Shown here: piece after piece, positions 24,707 to 33,777 of the stretch
Layout of the letters: each line of letters starts with the position of its first letter
Position numbering within the stretch: the first letter of the stretch is position 1
Origin: Pelagicoccus sp. SDUM812003
GTDB taxonomy: Bacteria; Verrucomicrobiota; Verrucomicrobiia; Opitutales; Opitutaceae
Assembly: GCF_031127815.1 (NCBI RefSeq)
Contig: NZ_JARXHY010000003.1
Location: 1-64,000, forward strand
Reading direction: 5' to 3'
Length of the DNA stretch: 64,000 bases
Made by a program: the position numbers and the translations under genes
Notes under the pieces: generated by a model
The model's database searches: none
What the model saw: the letters and a program-made list of their open reading frames with translations, nothing else
Told to the model about the DNA's origin: nothing

Positions 24707-25750
24707 CTAGAGCGCCCCGAACAGGTCGTCCAGACTGCGCTCGAGTTTGATCGGAGCCGCTTCCTTCTCTTTGGCCGAAAGCAGCAAGGCGTCGAAGATC
24801 TTGGCCAGGCTGAGGGCTTGTTTGCCGGTGAAACGCGTTTCGCTTTCGCTCAGCACGGCGGAGACGAAAGCTTCCGCTTCGGCCCGATGACTGGCGGCGG
24901 GATCGAATGGCTCCGCGTACCCTTGGCTGGAACCGTTTCGCAGGAGCTGGCCCGTTTGCAGGTCGAGGCTGGCTTCGCTGCCGGAAAGCGTCAGCTCGAT
25001 GGATTCGCTCGATGAGCCGAGATCGGCGTCGAGCTGGGCTTCGATCTGCAGGCAAGCTCCGTTTCGCAGTCGCACGAATCCGGCGATCGCGTCCTCTGCC
25101 ACGCTCTCCAAGCTGCTGGCGTGCCTTTGGGAAAACCGATCGTAGCTCGCCGCCATCGCTTCCGTGGCGTCCGGGCATCCGAGGGCGAACCAGAGCGCGT
25201 CGATGGCTTGGGCGCCTGTCTCCAGCAGAGCGCCGCCGCCCCGCTCTCGGTCGAGTCTCCAGGAGGAGCCGTCGTAGGGCCAGGAGGCGACCTTGACGCT
25301 GGCTCGACCCATGAAGACGTCTCCCAGGGTCCCGCTTTCAACCAGCTCGGCCGCTTTTGCGAAACGAGGATCGAAGCGCAGGGGATTGGAGCCCATGAAG
25401 GTTTTTCCCACCAGCCCGGCAGAGGTCACGATGTGGGAGAGCTCGCGAGCGTTTGTCCCGATCGGCGCGGCGCAGAGCACGTGCAACCCGGCGTCGAACG
25501 CCGCTCCGATCTGGCGCTCGTGCAGGTAGGTCGGCGTGGCGATGACCACCGCGTCCAGCTGCCCGGCTCCGATCATTTCCTCCGCGTTCTCAAACTGGCT
25601 CGAGATGCGGTGGGAGTCCGCGAGGGGCTGGCGCCGCTCGCTGTCCGGATCCGCGATGGCGGCCAGAGTGACCTGGTCGATCTGGGCGAAGGCGGCAGCG
25701 AAGGCGGCCCCGTAGTTTGCTCCGGCGATTCCGATGCGAAGGGAAGGCAT
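24707..25750 (-). CDS. Gfo/Idh/MocA-family protein lacking catalytic residues
   Basis: The 347-aa protein has the N-terminal Rossmann GIAGANYGAAFAAAF (residues 7-21) and VVIATPTYLHERQIGAAFDAGLHV. The usual EKP motif is replaced by AAP (residues 94-96), and the GxH of the catalytic helix by G-A-Q (Q181 in LETGAQAID). NAD binding may survive but dehydrogenase activity seems doubtful. The C-terminal sheet domain is intact. An upstream ATG about 30 bp earlier is possible. It is divergent from the ABC pair, with a 144-bp gap. Confidence 0.8.
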   Translation of the reverse strand: MPSLRIGIAGANYGAAFAAAFAQIDQVTLAAIADPDSERRQPLADSHRISSQFENAEEMIGAGQLDAVVIATPTYLHERQIGAAFDAGLHVLCAAPIGTNARELSHIVTSAGLVGKTFMGSNPLRFDPRFAKAAELVESGTLGDVFMGRASVKVASWPYDGSSWRLDRERGGGALLETGAQAIDALWFALGCPDATEAMAASYDRFSQRHASSLESVAEDAIAGFVRLRNGACLQIEAQLDADLGSSSESIELTLSGSEASLDLQTGQLLRNGSSQGYAEPFDPAASHRAEAEAFVSAVLSESETRFTGKQALSLAKIFDALLLSAKEKEAAPIKLERSLDDLFGAL

Positions 25751-25894
25751 GTCCCGAAGGTGGGCGCGGTTTGACGCCATTGCAATGCAACGCTGCGTCC
25801 TCGAACGCCGCTCGATGCCTAGCGGCGGGGATCGAAGGGCCGTTTTCGAGATGGTATTTGGGTCTGACTCGGCTAGCGTTTGGCCCAGCAAGCG

Positions 25895-26494
25895 ATGTTG
25901 AGGCTAGACGGATTGAGGTTTTTGGATTGGAGGGCGATTTCTCTGGCGATTTCGTCCGGAGAGGTGGCTTGCCTGATGGGCGGAAGCGGTTCTGGAAAAT
26001 CGCTGCTGCTGCGGGCGGTGGCGGACTTGATCCCGCGCCAGGGCAAAGTCTGGCTGGACGACGAGGAGAGCGGCGAGGTCGAGCCGGGCCAATGGAGGCG
26101 TCGCGTAGGCTATTTGCCGGCGGAGACGCTTTGGTGGGAGGATCGCGTCGAAGATCACTACCTGAATCGGCCGGAGAACCAGGTCCTCGCTGAGCTGGGC
26201 TTGTCGGAGGAATGCCTGAGCTGGGAGGTTTCTCGTTTGTCGATGGGCGAACGACAGCGCCTGGGCATTCTGCGCCTGCTGGATCGCGGCCCTCGGGCTT
26301 TGTTGTTGGATGAACCGACTTCCAACCTCGACGAGCGAACGGCCCGGTCGGTGGAGTCCTTGCTGCTTGGATACGTCGAGAGAACCAACGGTTGCGCCCT
26401 TTGGGTGACGCATGACGAAGGGCAGGCCCGACGAATCGGCAATCGCAGTTTTCTGATGGCGAACAAGAGCGTGCAGGAGGTGGGGCGTGGCTAG
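25895..26494 (+). CDS. ABC transporter ATP-binding protein, FetA/YbbL-like
   Basis: The 199-aa ATPase has Walker A GGSGSGKS (residues 29-36), signature LSMGERQR, Walker B ALLLDEPTSNLD and switch VTHDEGQ. The short length and the permease next to it fit the YbbL/FetA family, which exports iron and protects against oxidative stress in E. coli. I start it at the ATG; an in-frame TTG 15 bases upstream is an alternative. The stop overlaps the permease start by 8 bases. Confidence 0.85.
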   Translation: MLRLDGLRFLDWRAISLAISSGEVACLMGGSGSGKSLLLRAVADLIPRQGKVWLDDEESGEVEPGQWRRRVGYLPAETLWWEDRVEDHYLNRPENQVLAELGLSEECLSWEVSRLSMGERQRLGILRLLDRGPRALLLDEPTSNLDERTARSVESLLLGYVERTNGCALWVTHDEGQARRIGNRSFLMANKSVQEVGRG

Positions 26495-27278
26495 CATCGA
26501 TCTTTCCTATGGAGACTTGGCCCTCGCCGCCCTGATCCTGGTTTCCTTGGCGGCGCTGTTTTACGCCATGCGACTTGGGCTCTCTCGCAGCCTCTTGATT
26601 GCCGGGGGGCGCATGATGGTCCAGCTCGCTTTGATCGGCTATGTCCTGCGTTACCTCTTCGAATCCGGGCAATGGTGGATGGTGGCGGCCATGGCTCTGG
26701 TGATGCTGACGGTTGCCTCCAGAGAAATCCTCGCTCGACAGAAGCGCCGCCTTAGCGGCTGGCGCAGCTGGCGGCTGGGGGCTTCGACCCTTTTTGTTTC
26801 CTCGTTCGCCATTTCGCTTTTCGGCTTGGCGGTGGTGGTGCGGCCGGAGCCTTGGTACACGCCTCAATACGCCATCCCCATACTCGGCATGATCATTAGC
26901 AACACCATGAACGCCATCAGTTTAGGCATGGATAGGCTCACCGATTCCATTTTCACCAATCGCAACGTGATCGAGCAACGTCTTGCCTTGGGGCAAGCTC
27001 CTTCGGAGGCGATCGGCGGCTATGCGAGGGATTGTATCCGTTCTGGAATGACGCCGGTGATAAACTCGATGTCCACCGCTGGCATCGTGTCGCTGCCTGG
27101 CATGATGACGGGACAGATTCTGGCGGGCGCGTCTCCGGTAGAGGCAGTCGAGTACCAGATCGTGATCTGGTTGATGATCGCGGGAGGCTGCGGCTTTGGC
27201 ATGACGGTGGCGATCAAGCTGCTCAAGGGGCAGCTCTTTGACGAGCGGGATCGCTTGCGCCTGGATCGCTTGCGGTAG
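26487..27278 (+). CDS. ABC transporter permease, FetB/YbbM-like (UPF0014)
   Basis: The 263-aa membrane protein has about seven helices. The stretches MVQLALIGYVLRYLFE, PILGMIISNTMNAISLGMDRL and GMTPVINSMSTAGIVSLPGMMTGQILAG are the hallmark of the FetB/UPF0014 family. It starts with GTG after a strong AGGAGGTGGG site and overlaps the ATPase. Iron or metal-complex export is inferred from the family. Confidence 0.88.
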   Translation: MASIDLSYGDLALAALILVSLAALFYAMRLGLSRSLLIAGGRMMVQLALIGYVLRYLFESGQWWMVAAMALVMLTVASREILARQKRRLSGWRSWRLGASTLFVSSFAISLFGLAVVVRPEPWYTPQYAIPILGMIISNTMNAISLGMDRLTDSIFTNRNVIEQRLALGQAPSEAIGGYARDCIRSGMTPVINSMSTAGIVSLPGMMTGQILAGASPVEAVEYQIVIWLMIAGGCGFGMTVAIKLLKGQLFDERDRLRLDRLR

Positions 27279-27383
27279 GAGGGGGTAGGGGTTCGCCGCT
27301 GGGCTCAGGGGACGCCAGCGAGCAGGGCTTCGCGCGAGGCGAGCGCTTTGTTTCCCCTTGCTTCCTGGGAGCTTGCGCGTTGC

Positions 27384-29312
27384 ATGAGGGGCGTGTCGGA
27401 CGAGAATCTTGGCAAGGAATCAGATGGACAATCCATCCCGTGGTGGGACCGCGCATGGCGATGGTTCAAGAAGGGGGAGGACTGGTCTATCGCGTTGGCC
27501 CTTGGGGGCATGATGCTGCTGCCCCTGATGGAGATCGTGCTGCGTCAGTTCGACTCCGGGATATCTGGCAGTTCGTCGATCCAGCAGCACCTCGTTCTTT
27601 TTGTCGCTATGATCGGCGGCGTCATCGCGGCGCGGGAGTCGAGGCTTCTCTCTCTCTCCACCTTCACTGCGTATTTGAAACCTAGATACGCGGCCGCGGC
27701 CAAGAACGCGAGCAGCTCCATCGCGGTATTCGTGTCGGCTAGTCTTTGCGCGGGCAGCTGGAGGTTTGTGAGAAACGACTTCGCTGACTACGAGGCGGAG
27801 CTCTTTCCGGGATTTCCTCTCTGGTGGGCGAAGCTGATTTTGCCCTTTGGGTTTTTCATGCTCACCGTTCGCTTGATTTGGAAGTCAGGCGATCGGTGGT
27901 GGCTGCGTTTGATCCCGATCGTGGTTTCGGCGGGCCTGTTCGCGTTTGGCTTCTACGAGTTTGACGAGGTGGAAGGCTTTGTATGGCCGTTGCTGATACT
28001 TGTTCTGGTCGCGACGGTGCTGGGCGCTCCGATATTTGTGACGCTTGGGGGATCGGCTCTGGTCTTGTTCTGGGGTTGGGGCGGCTATTGGCCGGAGGAA
28101 GTGGGCCCGATCTTGGCTCTCAACCTCTACGATCTGGTGAAGAGCCCCATGCTGGTCACCTTGCCGCTCTTCACTCTAGCCGGCTACCTGCTGGCCCAGG
28201 GCCAGTCGTCGCAGCGTTTGATACGTTTGATCAACGCTGTGTTTGGCAGAGTGCGGGGAGGTCCGGCTATTGTGACGGTGCTGGTCTGCACCTTCTTCAC
28301 CGTTTTCACCGGGGCTAGCGGGGTGACGATCTTGGCCTTGGGTGGCTTGCTCATGCCAGTGTTGACCGCGGCGGGCTACGACGACCGACGAAGCATCGGG
28401 CTGCTGACGGGAGCCGGTTCGCTTGGGGTGCTTTTCCCTCCCTGTCTCCCCTTGATCTTGTACAGTGTGGTGGCGTCTACTGCTCGCGTGAGCATTTCGC
28501 TCGAGCAGATCTTTCTTGGCGGTTTGCTCCCGGGCTTGCTGCTGCTTGTGTTGACGATTGGATACGGCGTTATACGACAGCCGAAAAGGGAAGCGATCCA
28601 AGGCGAGGCCCCGTGGGATTTCACGTCGTGGATTCGAGAATTGGGTCGGGCTGCCCTGGCGGCCCTTGGCGAGATGCTGCTTCCGATAGTGGCCCTGTTC
28701 GCGTTGTTCAGTGGCTATGCTACACCGGTCGAAGCGGCTTCGGTTTCCGCTTTCTACGCCATGTGCCTCTATCTTGTCGAAGCGAAATGGATACGAAAAG
28801 TGTCCATCGTGAAGGAGCTACCGGGCGTGATGGCGGAGTGCGGCTTGCTGGTAGGAGGCGTCTTGCTGATCCTCGGAGTTGCGATGGGATTCACCAACTA
28901 TCTGGTCACCGCGATGGTGCCGACTCAGGTCGTGGAGTGGGCAACGGCCAACATCGACAATCCCTTGGTGTTTCTTCTGTTGCTCAACGTGTTTCTGATC
29001 ATCGTGGGCTGCTTGATGGATATCTTTTCCGCCATCATCGTGATCGTGCCCTTGATCGTACCGCTCGGGGCGGCGTTCGGCATCGATCCGGTGCACCTTG
29101 GCATCGTTTTCCTGGCGAACTTGCAGCTTGGATACATCACTCCGCCGATCGGCATGAACTTGTTTCTTGCCAGCTATCGTTTCGAGAAGCCTATGAGCAT
29201 GGTGATACGCGCAGCGATGCCGATGCTCGTGGTATTTGTCATCGGAGTGCTGGCCATCACCTATTGGCCGGCCCTCACTACTTGGCTGCCAAGCGTGGTG
29301 CTGGGAGAATAA
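27384..29312 (+). CDS. TRAP transporter permease, fused DctQ-DctM
   Basis: The 642-aa protein joins the small DctQ domain (about residues 30-195, with EIVLRQF and HLVLFVAMIGGVIAARE) to the large DctM domain (about 200-642, with LFTLAGYLLAQ, GASGVTILALGGLLMP and LQLGYITPPIGMN). These import organic acids with Na+ using a periplasmic DctP-type binding protein. No DctP gene lies in the window, so the binding protein is elsewhere. I start at the first ATG; a TTG 36 bases upstream is in frame. A methyltransferase follows after 4 bp. Confidence 0.88.
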   Translation: MRGVSDENLGKESDGQSIPWWDRAWRWFKKGEDWSIALALGGMMLLPLMEIVLRQFDSGISGSSSIQQHLVLFVAMIGGVIAARESRLLSLSTFTAYLKPRYAAAAKNASSSIAVFVSASLCAGSWRFVRNDFADYEAELFPGFPLWWAKLILPFGFFMLTVRLIWKSGDRWWLRLIPIVVSAGLFAFGFYEFDEVEGFVWPLLILVLVATVLGAPIFVTLGGSALVLFWGWGGYWPEEVGPILALNLYDLVKSPMLVTLPLFTLAGYLLAQGQSSQRLIRLINAVFGRVRGGPAIVTVLVCTFFTVFTGASGVTILALGGLLMPVLTAAGYDDRRSIGLLTGAGSLGVLFPPCLPLILYSVVASTARVSISLEQIFLGGLLPGLLLLVLTIGYGVIRQPKREAIQGEAPWDFTSWIRELGRAALAALGEMLLPIVALFALFSGYATPVEAASVSAFYAMCLYLVEAKWIRKVSIVKELPGVMAECGLLVGGVLLILGVAMGFTNYLVTAMVPTQVVEWATANIDNPLVFLLLLNVFLIIVGCLMDIFSAIIVIVPLIVPLGAAFGIDPVHLGIVFLANLQLGYITPPIGMNLFLASYRFEKPMSMVIRAAMPMLVVFVIGVLAITYWPALTTWLPSVVLGE

Positions 29313-29316
29313 GGAA

Positions 29317-30078
29317 ATGGATACAGACGCGCACTGGGAGAAGTGGGGTGAGCTGGATCCCTATTACGCTGTGCTGACCAATGATTCCTATCGCTCGGCG
29401 AACCTGACCGATCAATCGAAGAAGGCGTTTTTCGATTCTGGGGAATCGCATTTGCGGGAGGTGCTTGCGAAGTGTCGCCATTATTTGGATGCGGAGTTCG
29501 AGCCAGCTTCCGCGGTGGACTTCGGCTGCGGCACCGGTCGGGTGCTGATACCGATGGGGCGTGAGGTGGAGACGGCGGTTGGGATAGACGTCTCTTCAGC
29601 GATGCTCGAGGAAGCGCGGAGAAACTGCCAGGCGCGCGGCTTAGGCAACGTGTCGCTAGTCAAGGGGGACGACCATTTGTCGGGGCTGGCGGGTGAGTTC
29701 GACTTTATCCATTCCTTTATCGTGTTGCAGCACATCCCCAAGGATCGGGGGATGCGGATCCTGAATCGGCTCCTCGGTCATTTGAAGTCGGGAGGTATTG
29801 GGGCGATCCAAGTTACGTATTCAAGATTGTACGACAGGAATACACGACGGTTCTCTCGGGGCATGCGGGCCCGGAGATTCGTGCGCCGATTGGTTGCTCG
29901 ATTGCGGCGGGCGGTGAGGGGAGCCGGGAGCGAGCGGGAGCCGCCAATGCTGATGACTGCGTATGATCTGGGGGAAGTTTTCGATCTGCTCTGTGATCAC
30001 GGAATCTCACGCATTTATTCCGAGGCGACGAATCACCAGGATACCCGCGGCGTCTTTCTGTATTTTCAGAAAGCTTGA
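29317..30078 (+). CDS. SAM-dependent methyltransferase
   Basis: The 253-aa protein is a class I methyltransferase. SAM-binding motif I is AVDFGCGTGRVLIPMG and motif II VGIDVSSAMLEEA; motif IV-VI follow in EFDFIHSFIVLQHIP. The N-terminal 60 residues (WEKWGELDPYYAVLTNDSYR) resemble bacterial class I methyltransferases of unknown substrate. It starts 4 bp after the TRAP permease with an AAGGA site, so it may be co-transcribed. The substrate is unknown. Confidence 0.85.
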   Translation: MDTDAHWEKWGELDPYYAVLTNDSYRSANLTDQSKKAFFDSGESHLREVLAKCRHYLDAEFEPASAVDFGCGTGRVLIPMGREVETAVGIDVSSAMLEEARRNCQARGLGNVSLVKGDDHLSGLAGEFDFIHSFIVLQHIPKDRGMRILNRLLGHLKSGGIGAIQVTYSRLYDRNTRRFSRGMRARRFVRRLVARLRRAVRGAGSEREPPMLMTAYDLGEVFDLLCDHGISRIYSEATNHQDTRGVFLYFQKA

Positions 30079-30153
30079 ACCCTTGGGGTGATGTGTTTCG
30101 CGCATGGGCTTGGCCTGGATGGGCGTTTCGAGGATATATCGTCAACCCGATTC

Positions 30154-31884
30154 CTAGTTCGAGGCAGGAGCCTCTACGCCTGTCCTGCGCTGGAGCTGGT
30201 CTTGATAAATCGACTGGGGGATCAACGATTCGCCGCGGTCGATGCCCTCGGAGAAATCGACAGGCGCGGTGCGTTCGGCGGAGCCGGGACGTTTCTCAGT
30301 CAGTCTGATCGCCGAGGCATTGCCGCTGGTGCCGATGATGTATCCGTGGCCGAACTGCTGGCTGTGCACGATGTAGTCGGCTTTCTCGTGGTAGGCGTCG
30401 CCTCTGGTGTTCCAGAAAAGGGTTTGGCTGGAGGTCATGCCATGGTCCGGGTTGCCTCCCCAGTCTCCCCGATAGGCGGCCTCGAGGTAGGCTCGTTCTA
30501 CCCGATTGCTGTCGAAAAGGTTCGAGTGGGAGAAAACGCCATGGTGGTCGCTGCCGATGCCGGCGGTTGGCTGAGGCGATGTGTCCGCGATCTGGATACC
30601 GCTGTTGTGATCGTAGCAGCGCGTGATGACGTTGCCCGAATTCTCCATGCGCCACATGACGATGCCGTGTCGGCAATGTCCGACCTCGGAATCGGCCACT
30701 AGGCATTCGTTTGCCGAGTTGAGCCGGATCATGTATCCGTTTCCGCCACCCCCTCCGTATTGGGCGTGGGAGAGATGCAGGCGTTGGAGGGTGATGTTGC
30801 GGGACCATTCCAGCTTTACGCCGTTTGAGAGGAGGTGGGCTCCATTGTCGTTTTTCGGGTTGAAGGAGCGTATGTCTTGTATCCATCCGTTTACGACGCC
30901 TCTCATTTCGATAGCGAAGGAATCGTGTGCATGATAGGCGGGTTTGGAGGGATCGGTATAGTCGGTTTCGCCCCATTCGCTACCGGGAACGCGGTGGTTT
31001 CCTATGGAGAACTGTTCCAGCCCGACCTCCGAAAGATGGGAGGCGGTGCGGTAGACTCGGGCTCCGTCGCGAGTATTGAGCGCCCAGCGAGTAGGGATAT
31101 CGAGGGTTATCGCTTTGTTGTCTGTATCAATCGCTACGATACGACGCAAAATGCGTGGGCCGCCCAAGGAATCCGCCTGGTCGAGCCAGGAGACGCCGTC
31201 GGCTCCGATGGCCATGTTGAGCTCCTTTACGAAGGCGTTAGTGGCTGGGTTGTGGACGACGATCCAATCGCCTACGGAAAACCCTTCGGTCTGCTCGAGC
31301 GCAATGGTCCTGGTGGGACCTAGAGCATCGGCAGCGAGAAGAACCTCCTGGGAGGTCTCGCTCGTCCAGGATCCCCAGTCCGGTGGACGAACGCGGATGA
31401 TTTCCGCGTTCCTCATTGCAGTGGTTGTATTGAAAAGAAAGGTACGTTCTGTCCCGGCCCCGCGCAGAATGACGTTGGAGGCATGAATGCTAAGACAGGC
31501 GTCGGCGTTCGGGGGCAGCGAAAGCCTATAGCTCCCTTGCTGCAGAAAAACGATGCCACCTCCCTTTTGCGAAGCCGCGTCTATGGCCATCTGGATGGCT
31601 GCCGTCGAGTCCGTCTCCCCCGTGGGATCGGCAGCGAAGGCCTCCACCGCGTCGAACACCTTCCATTCAGGTTGGGGAATCGGCTGTTCGCCTTGACGAT
31701 AGCCGGCGTAGGAGAAGTCCTGCAGAAAGAGATCGTGGATGAATGATGGGGGATTGTCGGCCTGGTGCGGAGCGACCCAGTCCTCAGGGTAGAGCGATGA
31801 TCGCCAGGCGTTTTGGGCCGGGAGCGAATGGGCGAGGATGCCGGCGACTAGCAAGGGTAATACGCGATAGGGAAGGAAGGGCAT
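30154..31884 (-). CDS. secreted right-handed beta-helix protein, pectate-lyase-like
   Basis: The 576-aa product has a signal peptide (about 1-23, ending LPAQ). The N-terminal part contains DSTAAIQMAIDAASQKGGGIVFLQQGSYRL, the opening of pectate-lyase-superfamily/end-rhamnosidase beta helices, followed by strand-turn repeats through about residue 520 (SNVILRG, SRNITLQRLHLS, NVITRCYDHN). Such folds cut or bind polysaccharides. A catalytic set cannot be assigned. It is the last gene of a sugar ABC importer operon, which supports a polysaccharide role. Confidence 0.8.
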   Translation of the reverse strand: MPFLPYRVLPLLVAGILAHSLPAQNAWRSSLYPEDWVAPHQADNPPSFIHDLFLQDFSYAGYRQGEQPIPQPEWKVFDAVEAFAADPTGETDSTAAIQMAIDAASQKGGGIVFLQQGSYRLSLPPNADACLSIHASNVILRGAGTERTFLFNTTTAMRNAEIIRVRPPDWGSWTSETSQEVLLAADALGPTRTIALEQTEGFSVGDWIVVHNPATNAFVKELNMAIGADGVSWLDQADSLGGPRILRRIVAIDTDNKAITLDIPTRWALNTRDGARVYRTASHLSEVGLEQFSIGNHRVPGSEWGETDYTDPSKPAYHAHDSFAIEMRGVVNGWIQDIRSFNPKNDNGAHLLSNGVKLEWSRNITLQRLHLSHAQYGGGGGNGYMIRLNSANECLVADSEVGHCRHGIVMWRMENSGNVITRCYDHNSGIQIADTSPQPTAGIGSDHHGVFSHSNLFDSNRVERAYLEAAYRGDWGGNPDHGMTSSQTLFWNTRGDAYHEKADYIVHSQQFGHGYIIGTSGNASAIRLTEKRPGSAERTAPVDFSEGIDRGESLIPQSIYQDQLQRRTGVEAPASN

Positions 31885-31909
31885 GGGTTGTGAGGTCGTT
31901 TGCTTCGGG

Positions 31910-32749
31910 CTATTTTCCTCCGGTGGTGGTGATGCCTTGGATGAAGGTTTTCTGTGTGAAGAAGAAAAGAACGATCAGGGGCAGGATGACCAGTGTGGAG
32001 GCGGCCATGAGGTAGTGCCATTCGGTGCCCCCAGAGCGGGACTGGAACGCCTGGAGGCCGAGGGCCAAGGTGTAGTTTTCCTGGCTGTTGATGAAAATGA
32101 AGGGAGCGAAGAAATCGTTCCAGCAGTGCATGAAAGTGAAGAGAGCGATCACCAGGAGAGCGGACTTGCTCAGCGGCAGAATGATTTGGAAGAAGATCCT
32201 CAGTTCGCTGCAGCCGTCGATGCGAGCCGCTTCCGTAATTGATTTCGGGATACCGAGGAAAAACTGTCTTAAAAGAAAGATGTTGAACGCGTTTCCAAGA
32301 AAGAAAGGCACGTAGAGCGCTTTGAAGGTGTCAATCCAATCCAGTTCCCGGAAAAGGGCGTAGGTCGGTACCATGATGACAGGAAAGGGGATCATCATGG
32401 TGGCGATGCAAAGGTAGAAAACCTGGTCTCTGCCACGCCATTCGATACGCGAGAATCCGTAGGCTGCAAGGGCGCTGGAAAGCACGGATCCGACTACCGA
32501 CATGAGAGCTACGAAAAGCGTGTTGCCGGCGTAGCGCCAGAAACGGCCCATGGAGTCGATGGCTTCGGGAAAGTTTTCCCATTTCCACTCCGAAGGAATC
32601 CAGACTGGAGGAAGGGCCATGGTTTCTTCCAGCGGCTTGAAGGCGGTCGATAGCATCCAGGCGAAGGGGGCCGCGAATTGGATGGCGAAAAGGATAAGAA
32701 GGGCGTAGAGGATGAGCCTTCCGAATAGACTGAGCTGATGCGTGGGCAC
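31910..32749 (-). CDS. carbohydrate ABC transporter permease, MalG/UgpE-like
   Basis: The 279-aa inner-membrane protein has six predicted helices. The EAA loop EAARIDGCSELRIFFQIILPLSKSAL (about 160-185), which contacts the ATPase, is clear, as is the ending QKTFIQGITTTGGK of the MalG/UgpE class. It lies between the MalF-like permease gene and the beta-helix lyase gene. The ATPase is not encoded in this operon. Confidence 0.92.
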   Translation of the reverse strand: MPTHQLSLFGRLILYALLILFAIQFAAPFAWMLSTAFKPLEETMALPPVWIPSEWKWENFPEAIDSMGRFWRYAGNTLFVALMSVVGSVLSSALAAYGFSRIEWRGRDQVFYLCIATMMIPFPVIMVPTYALFRELDWIDTFKALYVPFFLGNAFNIFLLRQFFLGIPKSITEAARIDGCSELRIFFQIILPLSKSALLVIALFTFMHCWNDFFAPFIFINSQENYTLALGLQAFQSRSGGTEWHYLMAASTLVILPLIVLFFFTQKTFIQGITTTGGK

Positions 32750-32807
32750 GGCTATGAGTGATGATGTAGGAACGGAGAACTAGGAAGCGCAGTTCGTATT
32801 CACTTTT

Positions 32808-33737
32808 CTACTTCCCAAGGTAGTGTACGCGGCGCTCGGAGAGTTTCATGAGGGTTAGGGTGAGGCTTACGATAAGGAGGAAAAAGATCAGGGCCATGGC
32901 GCAAGCGTAGCCCATTTCCCAATCCTGGAAGGCTTTGAGATAGATGTAGGTGGCGGCGAAAAGCATGGAGCCGCCAGGCCCGCCGGGTGGTTCATTGACT
33001 CCGTCCATCATGACGAAGGGCACCGCGAAGACCTGGAAGGAGGCGATGAAGCCCATGATCATATTGAACAGAATGTAGGGCGAGACCATCGGGAGCGTGA
33101 CATGGCGGAGCTTGGTCCAGAACCCCGCTCCATCCAGTTCGGCCGCCTCATAGAGCTCCACGGGCGCTTCTTGGAGACCAGCAAGGAAGATAACCATGGC
33201 ATGGCCAAGCCCCCAGACGGAAGCCACCACCAGTCCGAGTTTCGTAAACTGAGGATCCTCCAGCCATGCAGGGGTATTGAAGCTCGTACCGAGGACCGCG
33301 TTTGCGAAATCGGCGAAAGGGGAAAGGAACTGGTTCACCAGGCCGACCTCTCCATTGAGCAGCCATCGCCAGATGATGCCTAGGCAGACCATTGGGACGA
33401 GCGAAGGCAGGAAGAAAGCGGTGCGGAAGACGCTTTTCCCCACGACGTTGAAGTTGAGCAGGATGGCGAGAAAGCAGGCGATCGCGGTGTTGATCGGTAC
33501 ACTCAACGCAGCGAAGAACACTGTATTGAAAACTGCCTTACGAAAGCTCAGATCACCGGCGAGCTCTTGGTAGTTTTCCGCCCCTATGGGTACGGGAGGG
33601 GCGAGCACGGAATAGTCGGTGAAGGAAAAGTAGATCGTCGCCACCAATGGATAGAGGGAGAAGGCGAGGAAACCAAGGATCCATGGGCTGATGAAAAGTA
33701 GCCCCTTGAGCGTATTCTGTTTTTCGGTACGAGTCAC
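32808..33737 (-). CDS. carbohydrate ABC transporter permease, MalF/UgpA-like
   Basis: The 309-aa protein has six predicted helices and the EAA loop ELYEAAELDGAGFWTKLRHVTLPMVSP (about 195-221). FISPWILGFLAFSLYPLVATIYFSFTDYS at the start is typical of MalF/UgpA-class permeases. It follows the binding protein by 40 bp and precedes the second permease by 57 bp. Together they form a sugar importer. A shared ATPase of MsmK/UgpC type is expected elsewhere. Confidence 0.92.
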   Translation of the reverse strand: MTRTEKQNTLKGLLFISPWILGFLAFSLYPLVATIYFSFTDYSVLAPPVPIGAENYQELAGDLSFRKAVFNTVFFAALSVPINTAIACFLAILLNFNVVGKSVFRTAFFLPSLVPMVCLGIIWRWLLNGEVGLVNQFLSPFADFANAVLGTSFNTPAWLEDPQFTKLGLVVASVWGLGHAMVIFLAGLQEAPVELYEAAELDGAGFWTKLRHVTLPMVSPYILFNMIMGFIASFQVFAVPFVMMDGVNEPPGGPGGSMLFAATYIYLKAFQDWEMGYACAMALIFFLLIVSLTLTLMKLSERRVHYLGK

Positions 33738-33777
33738 TGTGGAAAGGGGAGGTGCTGTTTGGAAAGGCGGTGTCGGC

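Noticed and set aside
25778-25787. Short palindrome CATTGCAATG between the oxidoreductase and the ABC genes
   Set aside because: Ten bases is too short to call an operator without a second copy.
25590-26867. 425-codon frame across the FetAB-like pair and oxidoreductase
   Set aside because: It is Pro/Arg/Ser-rich and crosses two well-supported genes.
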